Origin: Adiantum capillus-veneris
Lineage: Eukaryota; Streptophyta; Polypodiopsida; Polypodiales; Pteridaceae
Length of the DNA: 64,000 bases
Direction of reading: 5' to 3'
NCBI GenBank assembly: GCA_014529385.2
Contig: CM043954.1
Location: 7,689,806 to 7,753,805 of the forward strand
The notes below the pieces were generated by a model. That model was not told the DNA's origin and did no database searches. It saw nothing but the letters and a program-made list of their open reading frames with translations. This document shows positions 54,113 through 64,000 of the stretch, one piece after another (the first letter of the stretch is position 1; each line of letters begins with the position of its first letter). The translations under genes and the position numbers were made by a program.

Positions 54113-55548
54113 AGAGCTCTATTTCTGTGTACATGATTTTTGTTAAAGATTCTCAAAATGAACCTTTAGCAAAAGAAACTATAAATAATCACAAGTAATT
54201 AGAGTTATCCAATTTTGTCAAGGGATTTCAAGATGGTTTTATTGATGACATCCCTTGTGAACTACCTCCTAAATGAGGCAATGATGACCATGCAATTGAA
54301 CTTCTTCTAGGAAGTTCGCCGCCTAATAAACCTCCTTATGGAGTTTCTCAAGCTCAACAAGAGGATATTATGCGGCAAGTGCATGAGTTAGTTGAGAAGG
54401 GCATGGTTAGGCCGCACTCATCTCCATTTTGTTCACCCGTGCTACTAGTGCAAAAGAAAGATGACACATATCGTATGTGTGTCGACTATAGAGCACTAAA
54501 TAAGATCACTATATCAAAAATAGGTTTCACGTTCATATCATGAAATAAGGATAGTTGATCAAGATTTTGTAAAGAAGGCATTTCACACTGCGTTTGGTCT
54601 TTACGAATACATTGTTATGACTTTTGGCTTGAGCAATGCAATAGCCACATTTAACCACTTGATGGAGAAGCTATTCAGGCCTCACTGAACCTTTACTGGA
54701 GTGTTCTTTGATGATATCATCATCTACTCAAATTCACTTGACAAACACAAGCAACACCTCCAGGTAATATTTTAAGTCTTATAAGAGAATAAAGTTTATA
54801 TTAATCGAAAGAAAAGTGTGTTTTTCTTACAAGAGATTCAGTATTTAGGTCACATTATCTCTCAAGATGGCATCCAAATGGATCCATCAAAGCTAGAGGT
54901 AATAAAAGGATGGCTTAATCCAAGGAATCTTCATGAACTAAGAAGCTTTATAGGTATGTGTGCATACTATAGATGCTTCATAGAAAAGTTCTCACAAATC
55001 GCAGGACCATTACATGACCCAACTAAGAAAAACGTTAGGTATACATGGTCTACCAAGGAGAACAATGCTTTCGAGAAGCTTAAAGAAAAGCTTATCTCTC
55101 AACCTGTGCTTACACTTTCGGATCTCTCAAAGCCATTTGAGGTCCAATGTGATGCTTGTGGGGATTGCCTTGGAGTTTTTTTTCTCCAAGAAGGGCATGC
55201 CATAGCCTATGAAAGTCGAAGGCTCGACCCTATTGACCAAGCTCTAGGCATATATGAAAAGGAACTCCTCGTAGGTCTACATGCCTTAGACTCGTGGAAG
55301 CACTATTTATTGGGGACTCCTTTCATTCTGCGGATGGATCACCAAAGCCTTAAGTACTTCATGACACAGACCAAGCTCTACGACAAACAAATGAGGTGGG
55401 AAAATTTCCTTTCGCAATTTCATTTTCATATTGCTCACATTGCTGGCAAGCATAATCAAGTAGCTAATGCACTCTCAAGACGACCGAAATTGAATACGGT
55501 TTCCATAGCAACTCACGATGATATTGAGAAGATTCATGTCATTGATGA
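54113..55548 (+). pseudogene. Gypsy A reverse transcriptase and RNase H (copy 2)
   Basis: [21 protein letters not shown] and [11 protein letters not shown] at about 54390-54510, then a deletion that removes the motif A region. It continues with HTAFGLYEYIVMTFGL, VFFDDIIIYSNS (motif C, catalytic DD) near 54705, YLGHIISQDGI, FIGMCAYYRCFIEKFSQIAGP and RNase H (VQCDACGDCLG, ELLVGLHALDSWKHYLL, LRMDHQSLKYF, VANALSRRP), open from 54818 to the junction. At about 55548 the frame passes into element B. Confidence 0.85.
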
Positions 55549-56650
55549 ATTTCCAAGACCAACAACAATCAAGGGGGTACAAGCCTTCATGGGGCATTGT
55601 GGATATTACCAACGGTTCATCTACACGTACGCTATAATTGCAAAACCCATGTATAGCTTGATTACGCACCTTGAACGGACTTAGGTATATGAAGAATCCT
55701 TCATGAAGCTTAAGCAAGCTCTCACCTCAGCTCCAATATTGAAATCACCAGATTGGGATAAGGTATTCCACGTACATGTAGATGCTTCCAATTTTGCCAT
55801 CGGTTGTATACTAGCTCAATCAGGAGACGGGAAAATTGACTTTCCTATTTCTTATGCTAGCCGACAATTGAACAAGGAGAAAAAGACTTACAAAACCACC
55901 AAAAGAGAAGGACTAAGAATGATCTATGCCGTTAAAAAGTATAGACATTACTTATTAGCCAACAAGTTTTTGTTCTTTATGGACCACCAAGCTTTGTTGT
56001 ATTTGGTCAACAAGCTATGTAGCATAGGGAGAATAGTGAGATGGTTCATCATTCTTCTCAAATTTGACTTCATTGAGGTTGTAAAAAAAGGCACTACACA
56101 TCAACGGGCAGATCATTTGTCAAGGATTGTTTCAGGGGAATCACCTATAGGGGTAGACGATGATCTACCAGATGCCTATTTGTTCTCCGTAGAAATGATA
56201 CCTAGATGGTCGGAAAACATTGTGTCATTGATGACAATAGCTCAAGTGGATTCACAAATACCACTTCCTATCACGATCAGATTAATCGAGCAATCGGCTA
56301 TGTATCAATTACTAGCTAGAAGGATATACAAAAGAAATCGGGACAGGATATTGCTCTTATGCATTAATCCTGAAGAAAAAGGACAGTACCAAAGTTAAGC
56401 ACATGTTACCATAGTAGGACTTCACTTTGCGAAAGACCAAACTATGTAACAAATCTTGAGACTTGGAGTATTTTGGACGACTATGAGGAGAGATGTTCGA
56501 TCTTTTGTAAAGGATTTCCCTCAATGTCAAAAATAAACACCCATATCTCATGTAACATTATTTCAAATGTCACATGTTCCTAAGTGGAGTAATTATCTGG
56601 TTACTTACTTATCGACCCGAACATTTTATGAGGATATGAGTAAACGCCGT
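55549..56650 (+). pseudogene. Gypsy B reverse transcriptase end and RNase H
   Basis: Starts with FPRPTTIKGVQAFMGHCGYY, an RT thumb motif that should precede RNase H, yet it follows the complete RNase H of gypsy A. The RNase H of B follows: VFHVHVDASNFAIGC, GKIDFPISYASRQLN, EGLRMIYAVKKYRHYLL, FMDHQALLYLV and RADHLSRI. This RNase H type resembles Tat/Athila-lineage gypsy elements. A stop at 55682 lies inside the connection region. 56400-56650 is frame-shifted. Confidence 0.8.
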
Positions 56651-57890
56651 CAAAGATCAATTGAAAACGGAAGCAAGAGACCATGCTCTTATTGGGAACC
56701 AATTGTATCGGAGAGGTAAAGATCAACATTTGCGTCTTTGCGCAAATGAAAACGAGTATATTCCGATTATAGAACAATCACATGCTGGATTAGCTGGAGG
56801 TCACTTTTCTAGTGAGACCACCGTAAGAGCAATCTTGATGGCAGGCATATGGTGGCCAACACTTTTTGCAGATGCCAAAGAATATGTTCAAAGGTGTGAT
56901 GCTTGTCAACGAGTAAAAATGTTAACACGAGTAGATAGCATGCCCTTAAGACCAATGATGGGGGCTAGAGCTTTTGCAAAATGGGGTATAGATTTTCTTG
57001 GACCAATACAGCTACCTGCTTATAGAACCCAAGCTCAATATATCATTGTAGCCTACAGACAATTTGACCAAGTGGGCCGAGGCTAAAGCAAATCAAAATA
57101 ATGATGCCAAAACCACTGTTGCATTCTTATATGAGTATGTATTCACAAGATATGGACTGCCAATAGAGATTGTCAGTGATCGGGGAACTCATTTCCTCAA
57201 TGAGGTAATTGAGTATTTGCTTAATGAGTTTATGGTCATCCATAACAAATCAGCTCCCTGTCACCCACAAGCAAACGGACAAGCTGAGCATACGAATAAA
57301 ATTCTTAGCTCGGTGGTGACTAAAGTGGTTAGTTTAGGAAGGACAGTCTGGGAAATGAATCTCCATGCTGCTCTATGGGCTTATCAGAGTTTCATCCGAA
57401 ACATCTTTAAATGCTACACCCTTTAACCTTGTTTATGGTCTTGATGCCATACTGCCAATAGAATTTCTATTGCCGACATTAAGGGTAGCATGTAATCTTG
57501 AGTGGAGTGGACATGAATTGTCAAAAAGACTTGAAGATTTGGAGAAGCTAGAAGAGCAAAGAATAACTTTTGTAGCTCATATCTATGCACAAAAGCGGAA
57601 ACAAAAACAATTTTTTGATTCCCAATTAATCACAAAATCTTCAAGAAAGGGGACTTAGTTTTAATCTATTCCCTTAAGCAACACATTCCCAAGTTTAAGA
57701 AAAAGGGAAACGGACCATTTATCATTAAAGATGTATCTCCAAGTGGAGCACTAGAATCATCCACCCTAGATGGTGAACCAATGGCTAATTGGATTAGTGG
57801 ATGTCGTTTGAAGAAATACAATTTGCCACTAACCAATGAGTTGCTAGAAAGAATGCATGCAACCAAACAAAGGAAGATCAAACGATAGTA
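56651..57890 (+). pseudogene. Gypsy B integrase
   Basis: HHCC finger: HAGLAGGHFSSETT and CDACQRVK (56780-56920). D-D-E core: KWGIDFLGPI, EIVSDRGTHFLNE and ANGQAEHTNKIL, all catalytic residues present, with a frame change near 57060. After a change near 57400 it continues as TPFNLVYGLDAILPIEF. The GPF-type C-terminus (KKKGNGPFIIKDVSPSGA, RLKKYNLP) is in yet another frame and ends at 57888. Broken only by frame changes. Confidence 0.85.
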
Positions 57891-58749
57891 GGTTATTGAT
57901 GAAGCCCAAGAGAAAGCTCGGCTTTGGGTACTCAGGCGGAAAGCTGCTCTCAAGAATCAACAGATACCGATTCCCATCAACACTCTGGAAATAGAGGATT
58001 GACAATGGGAATTACCTAAAGACGTAGTTTCAACAGATGATAGCTGGCTAGATGGAATGGACCTACGCATGAAAGTACAACTCAACAATCATAGCACCAA
58101 TGCTTTGGTCCACACAGGAGCTAGAGTAAATGTAGACAGTTATTCCACATACAAGAAGGCCACAAGTCAAGCATTGACGGCAAGAATAGCGACAATCAAA
58201 GGATGCAACAAGAACCCAACTCCAACATTGGGATTAGTCAACTTGAACGTGACAGTACAAGGATGTTCATGTCCTCATCAGTTTGTATGCTTGGCAGATG
58301 AACACATAAATGAGGCGATGAATCTTGGAATTCCCTGGATGCGAACATACAAAGCAGTACCAGATTGGGATACAAATCAACTAAATCTATCACCTAAAGG
58401 AGGGCAACTCATTGTTCCAAATGCACCAAGCAAAGAGGAATGGAAAAGAAGCAATCAACAGACCAAACCACGAAGTAGTCAATCTTCTCCATCCCACCGA
58501 CAATCAAATGCTACAAGTAGCATGCAAGGAGTCAAGCAAATTTGGGTACCAAAATCACAGCTTAAGGATAAACCGATTCAGATTTGGGTGCCTAAAACTT
58601 CACCGACAAAACAAAAGAAGGTTCGAAGGATTAAAACACAGAGACGAACATCTCCGCGCAAGGAACCTAACATGGAAATGGTTTGGAAGAAAAAGGATCA
58701 CTTATCTTCACCGCAAAACCGCAAAACCAATCGAGCAATGGCGAGTTGA
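57891..58749 (+). pseudogene. Retropepsin-like domain plus W-V-P-K motifs downstream of integrase (gypsy B)
   Basis: The frame runs from about 57891 (stop at 58001) and is open from 58057 to 58749. ALVHTGARVNVDS resembles a retropepsin active site (D-T-G-A) with the Asp replaced by His; later INEAMNLGIPWMRTYKAV resembles the closing I-L-G-x-x-W/F motif. Then a basic, serine-rich region with QIWVPKSQL, QIWVPKTSP and a very basic end. The same order, retropepsin then W-P-K motifs, occurs at 14352-18065. A protease-like domain after integrase is not the usual gypsy order. If derived from a second protease it has lost catalysis here; function unknown. Confidence 0.6.
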
Positions 58750-60834
58750 TAATATCTTTTCGATGAGCGTAAATAGTGTATATAATATCAGAAAATCATA
58801 AAAAATAGTCCTTTTTGGATAATTTTTATCATTTTTATTGGTAATGAGGCTTAAAAATAAATAAATCCAACAAAAAATAATTAAGCTATTTTTTTCAAGG
58901 GATTTTCTTAATTATTGGATTTTTACTTTACTTTTTTAAAGCATTTTGCTATTTTCTTTGATTTTTTCAAATAAACAGGTCAAAAATTAATAATAAATAG
59001 CAAGGAAGCTCGGATGGAAAAATGGAAGACACGATGGTGATCAGAAAGACAAGGTGGACAAGCATAAAAATTTTCAATGAAATCAGAAGATGGAAGCGGG
59101 AAGCCTAAATTAGGCGGCCAGGCCTACTTTTGCAAAATTCTTGCAGAATGAGCTATAGGAATCCGATTAGGTAAATTTTTGAGTTTAACATAGATTTCAT
59201 GGCCTAGTAGGACTAACGGGAGAATCTGGGGAAATTTGGTTCGGGAAGTCCGGGTATAGATATCCAAGGTAGGCTTAAACCACCTCATTTTCACTTGGAG
59301 CCTTTGTAGAAAGAGATTTCGGCCTCTTTTGCGCGAATTTTCTAGAGCCCACAGTTGACCATTTTCAGCGCCGTCTCACACGATACATGAGGGGTAAGTT
59401 CTTTACTAGACAATGATCCATTTTGTACGGCTGGTAGCTAATCTAAAGCTCTACAAAAAACCCTAGAAATCGAGCAGTGCACGAAGACCTACGACCTAAA
59501 ACTGACCATAGCGGCCTGCCAACTTGACCAAATCAGATGGGATTTGAACCATAGCATGCCCTAACATAATAAAACCTTTCTATATCATCAGTTGACCATT
59601 CGGCATGGGTCGAGGGGGTGCCCAGTAGAAAAGTTAGGTTTTTGGCAAATGCCAGAATTCCGACCTGACTCCACAGATGGCTTGCTTATGAGGTCCATAT
59701 ACAATGTATATGATTGGTTTGGTGAAATCCATCAAGCAAAGCCCTCGAAAAGCAGAAAATGGCTCGAAAGTTACAAAGTGTCAAATTCAACATACAGGGT
59801 CAAACTGACTCCAAATGAGCCAGAATTGGACAAGTTGCTTCACGACTATGTTGCGGACAAGTCCAAAGCCTCAAATTTGACCGACCAACCCAACATGCAA
59901 TGTAGTCACAAAAAACGGTGATTTCAGAGTCGACAAAGCACAAAGTGATGCCGGCATGATCAAACTTGATCAAATTCAATTTAGGACTTGTATTAGGTGT
60001 ATGGAATATAATTAGGTCAAAATTTGTGAGTTTTGCAAAAAATTTGTCACTGTTGTAAATAATTACGAGTATTTTCTTTTGCATCAGTTTTTCTTGAAAA
60101 TTGTCACCTCACCTCACCTATCATGTGTACACACCTATTACATGCGAAAAATAAAGTATGAGTCAAAATGACCACCCATTACTTGGAAAATTGTCAAAAA
60201 ACACAAAGAAGTCTTTGCAAGCCAAATTCTTGGTTATGGACCACATTTTTTGATCCAAATCACCTTATATCTCATATACAGGGTCTATACAATGCCTAGA
60301 ACCAGTTTGTACCAAAAAATGTCAATTTTGGAAGAAAAGTTAATAATCGCGATTATTTACTTTCTAGTCAAAATTGGGGAGTTTTGATATTGTGCCATTA
60401 TACATCCAAAGTACATGATGTGCTAAGCCCACTAGTCAAATTTGAACCAATTTGGAGCTCAAAATCTCAAATTTCTTTTATATCTACTGTTTCAGAGACC
60501 TGAAGCCAAAATCTGGTACCATTTTCACCCTATGCATCCAAATGAGCCCATATTTCACGCAGAGCATGTATTTGGTATATATTTCAAGCCTATAAAGCAA
60601 AGTGTGCAAAAAGTTAAAAATTTTCCTCAGCTGTAAATAATCGCAATTATTTACTTTGGTGGCAAATAATTGTTTTGACTTTACAGTTTTGTTCCCTGCA
60701 TGTTTTTATGCATCTTTGCTTGTTCAAAAATTGATTTGAAGAAAATTGGACCAAAATTTTCATCATTTCAGCCTAAAGGACATTTCAGAGAAAATTCCGA
60801 CAAATCTGCTAACTTTGCACTCTATTCACTAAAC
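58750..60834. other. AT-rich leader-like region with palindromes
   Basis: No ORF supported. May include the 3' flank of element B and the leader of the element that encodes the following ORF. I could not find an LTR boundary. Contains palindromic motifs at 60055-60076, 60342-60357 and 60633-60654. Confidence 0.5.
60055..60654. repeat. Three A+T palindromes centred on TCG, about 290 bp apart
   Basis: 60342-60357 is a perfect 16-bp palindrome AATAATCGCGATTATT. 60633-60654 has 9-bp arms GTAAATAAT and ATTATTTAC around CGCA. 60055-60076 is a weaker version. Start-to-start spacings are 287 and 291 bp, close to the 283 and 290 bp steps among palindromes in the 11.4-kb element. All lie upstream of the gag-like ORF at 60835. 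Confidence 0.85.
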
Positions 60835-63800
60835 ATGAGCCATGCAAGCAACGGAGAGGGCCAAGAAGAAGCTCAACAAAAAAGAGAAACTATAGGAACT
60901 GCCCGCTTATCAATTAGAGCCCGAGTCCGTCAAAGCAGCCAAGGCATCATACCTCTCTAGAGAACAGCTAGAAGAGCACCACACTAAAGTCTTCACTGGC
61001 AGGTTCAAAAGTGAAGAGGGAGATTAGGTGGATTGCAACTCCTACCCAAGGAAGTCTATGATGTAGCCGCCAAGCTAGAAACCAAAGAAGCTAGCTGTAG
61101 GCTGGGACTCAGGGATTTCTATGAACAAGAGCCTTGCGGAGTGGATTTTCAAAAATCTTACGAGCTTCTATCCACAATTAAAGAAGAGGAAACCGCACAG
61201 ATATCTGACACTCAAGGGAACAAGGTCGAAGTAGTGATCACTAAAGAGATAGTGGCAGAGGCACTCAGACTGCCCACATAAGGAATGACCATGTGAGCAA
61301 GGGACAGGAAAACAGCTGGAAACTTTACCAAAAAGACACTCCCGGATACATTCGCCGATTTAATTCACAAACAAGTGGAAGAGCCAGCCCGCTTGTACCT
61401 CCAGCACTTTCATTTCTTGGCAAAAAGGCCACCAAGGTACACTATGCCAAATCACGCCGTGGCCACCACATTCACTCAAGTTCTTAAGTCGACAACAAGG
61501 AAACCAGTGGACCATGCACAGTATGTCCTGACCACTTTGAAGGGCACCAAGAAGGAAGGCAAAATCACTTACTTGGGTGCACCAGAGGTCTTGACGAGGA
61601 TAGCATATCATTCCATAGGCATGACTGACAATTTACCGCCGAACACCTAGATATTGGCAGCATAACCCTCTCCAAGAGCTACAAGGTCAGGAACGAGATC
61701 ATATAAATCCGATGAAGAGTCAGCACAGCTCGTCGGAGAGGCACAACAATGAGATCTCTAACAGTGAGGAAAAGAGAGCTCGTAGAGAAGAAATGAAAAG
61801 AAAAGCTGTGGGCGCACACCAAGAAGAGCCCGCACAAAAGCAAGCACGCTTTGAAAGAGAGAAATAGGCCTATCAGCGTAGTAGACAAGCACAAGGGAAG
61901 GACCCAGAGAAATGGGTACTTGCTGGACTTAAAGGACTTAGAATGAAGCATCACACAAGAAAAGAGACTGAAGATCCGACAAAAAGATTGGAAATAATGT
62001 ACCAAGAAGCAGAAGCCCTCAAGCTGAAGGAGGCAAAAGAAGTGGCTAAGAAAGCCAAGGAGGCGGAAGAACAAAGACAAGCCGAGGAGACGAATAGAGC
62101 AAAAGCCCAAGAACAAAGCTACGGATCTCCCAGACCAACCTCACCACCTACCGAGCAACATGAACACCCCATGCCAAGCCCACCACCATCACCTGCGCGC
62201 AAAGACACCAATGAAGAAGCGGAGCCAGAGAAAACCAATGAATGTGAATCTACCAAAGAAATAGAATCTGCATAAGAGGTGGACCAGTAAGAGGAAGAGA
62301 AAGATCAAGTAGCAGAGCCAGAAAAAGAGGCTACCACTGCACAAGAGAAAGAACCCGAGCCAGAGAAGGAAGAAAGGCTGGCACTAGAAGAGACAACAAG
62401 GTTTGAGCCAACACCCTCTACTTCCACTCAGCCAGAAACTGTCGAGGCATCAAAGCCTCAAGATGACAAAGAAGCAGACCGACCCTCTACCCTCCACACA
62501 AGAAGAACCAGCAGCTACGACGTAGCAGAAAGATACACATGAGGCTGTAGGCACATCTCAGCTGGCAAGACAGGAGGAGTGCCAGTCAAATGACAAGGTA
62601 ATAGTACAAGTCAATGAATATGCACGGCAAATGCAATAAATGACGGAGAGACTCCGTTCAGCACCACTAAGCCGCAACACAAAGGCCAAAGAGCTTGAGA
62701 TAGTGATCGATGCTCTCCAAGAAGAGTTTGAAGACAGAATGACTGTCATCACCGATCTTCAAAGGCAGGTGCAAGAGAAGAAGGCAGAAACTGAATAGCA
62801 CCAGCTAGCTAGGGATAGGCAGCAAAAAGAAATGGAGGAATTAGGTGAATTGCTCACCAAAATATCTAATGCTTGCAAAGCAAAAGATGAGTAGTTGACA
62901 GAAGTTACGAATGAACTTCTTACGACATCTCTGTCAGCTCAAAAAATTTAGGTGCAATTAGATGTTGCCAATGCTTCTCTGCAGTACTCTGAATAGCGGA
63001 TCAATGATCAGGCAATTTTCTTATGACAAATACGAGAAAATTCAGTCGTGGCCTCGATCAAAGGAACTGACAAAGTGTACAAGGTACTAGAGAAGAAAAA
63101 CAAAGATCTTGAGTTGGAATTAAAGCTGGAACAATCACAACACAGGGACCTGGCACTGATGCGGGTACAGAGAGAAGAGGAGCTCCTAAAGGAAATAGCA
63201 CAGCTCAAGCGAGTTAACCAACTCCTCAAAGATGGGAAACCAGACACGCAGGAAGAGGTAGGCACTTCAAATCCACCACAGGTAGACATACCCTTCATCT
63301 CATTTGTTGAGTTTGAGACATAGTCCACAATAGAGCCGAGTGGTGATGAGGATTTTTAGATCAATATCATAGATGCAGACACAGTGTCAATGGTCCAGCT
63401 GTCAAAAGCTGAAGAAGACGCACTGAAAGAGAAGATCACCCAAGAGGTGGATGAGCAGTGGAAAGCCACAATGGATTGAGAGTTGAGAGTTTTACACTCT
63501 GTCAATGTGACTCAACTCACTCCCAATCAGATCAATGCGCAATGGCACCAACAATCCCTTCCATACCCTCTCATCAAAGTGGAATTACTACAGGTGAAAG
63601 AGAGGCTGTACAAAGATATGCAAGAAGATGGTGCAGATAAAGACCACCCAAAGTGGAGGTTGAGCTGGCTAAACAAGAATTTGAGATACTGATTATGTTC
63701 ACAAGAGCACCTGCATCCCTTCAAAGAGATCCAATCTTCTGTCTTGTACCCAGAGTAAGGACATGGAAAGAGCATGAAGCATTGACAAAGAAGAGGCCAA

Positions 63801-63970
63801 CTTGGATTAACTACCCCAGGCTCCCAGCTCCAGAGAGAGGACAAGCGACAGAGGAATACATGGTCAAAACGCTAACGGGCTCCATGTCTTTCTTCAAGAG
63901 TCTACTAGATCTCTCCTGCGCCATGTTATATAAGATTTTTAGGATGTTTCTCACATTAGGAAAATTTTGA
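60835..63970 (+). pseudogene. Long decayed ORF with coiled-coil segments (retroelement ORF of unknown type)
   Basis: Starts at ATG 60835 and can be followed through many stops: LLPKEVYDVAAKLETKEA, IVAEALRLP (to 61281), DTFADLIHKQVEEPARLYL, YHSIGMTDNLPP (to 61650). Later parts in other frames are K/E/Q-rich with heptad-like patterns (EAEALKLKEAKEVAKKAKEA near 62000; KVLEKKNKDLELELKLEQ near 63070), and a final part ends FFKSLLDLSCAMLY near 63930. At least 12 internal stops and several frame changes. Position behind a palindrome-bearing leader suggests a gag-like or ORF1 protein of a Tat/Athila-type element, but I recognise no gag core, so this is inference. Confidence 0.5.
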
Positions 63971-64000
63971 ACTCATTTTTGGGCCTTTTAAGAGTGTGAC

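Noticed and set aside
1-64000. tRNA or rRNA genes
   Set aside because: I found no cloverleaf or rRNA signature. The tRNA-like words present are primer-binding sites next to LTRs.

Overview
The window reads as nuclear DNA of a land plant. The only clearly cellular gene is a four-exon glutamine amidotransferase of the plant gamma-glutamyl-peptidase type (minus strand, 38879-40509). Nearly everything else is nested retrotransposons of plant types (Ty3/gypsy, Ty1/copia, a Penelope-like element), with AG/CT microsatellites and AT-rich spacer. A Penelope-like reverse transcriptase and the (GA)n tracts would suit a fern, lycophyte or gymnosperm better than a flowering plant, but the species cannot be fixed from this sequence.

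Layout. 1-837 is the 5' end of a minus-strand, short-LTR element that leaves the window; it sits inside the RNase H region of a minus-strand gypsy copy (family A, 838 to about 9760). The 5' LTR of that gypsy copy is split by a decayed copia element (5136-9094, TSD TGGAC). 10570-11249 and 22630-23230 are the two halves of one Penelope-like reverse transcriptase, separated by an 11.4-kb LTR element (11250-22629, TSD CAATT, 957-bp LTRs, tRNA-Asp-type primer site). That element has gag and a protease polyprotein but no recognisable reverse transcriptase or integrase, carries a DEAD-box helicase fragment, and has a leader studded with an 18-bp perfect palindrome. 24100-26179 holds rearranged copia debris, hit by a gypsy chromovirus-like element (26180 to about 36210) with extra ORFs between its 5' LTR and gag. 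36211-38878 is spacer. The host gene follows, with microsatellites upstream. 41503-42214 is a gypsy 3' end and 43125-44452 is a DNA transposon with 14-bp TIRs flanked by TTAA. A second, plus-strand copy of gypsy A (about 44457-55548) has a nearly complete copia element in its 5' LTR (45903-51580, TSD CATCC). At about 55548 gypsy A is fused to the 3' half of a different gypsy element (B) that has a second retropepsin-like ORF after integrase. 58750-63970 holds another palindrome-bearing leader followed by a long decayed ORF with coiled coils.

How the parts relate. The insertions can be ordered from target-site duplications: gypsy A before the copia elements inside it, and the Penelope element before the 11.4-kb LTR element. 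Three features go beyond ordinary retroelement debris: the extra ORFs of the chromovirus-like element, each starting just after a candidate splice acceptor; the repeated palindromes upstream of gag-like ORFs in two different elements; and a module of a retropepsin-like domain followed by repeated W-[IV]-P-K motifs shared by two elements.
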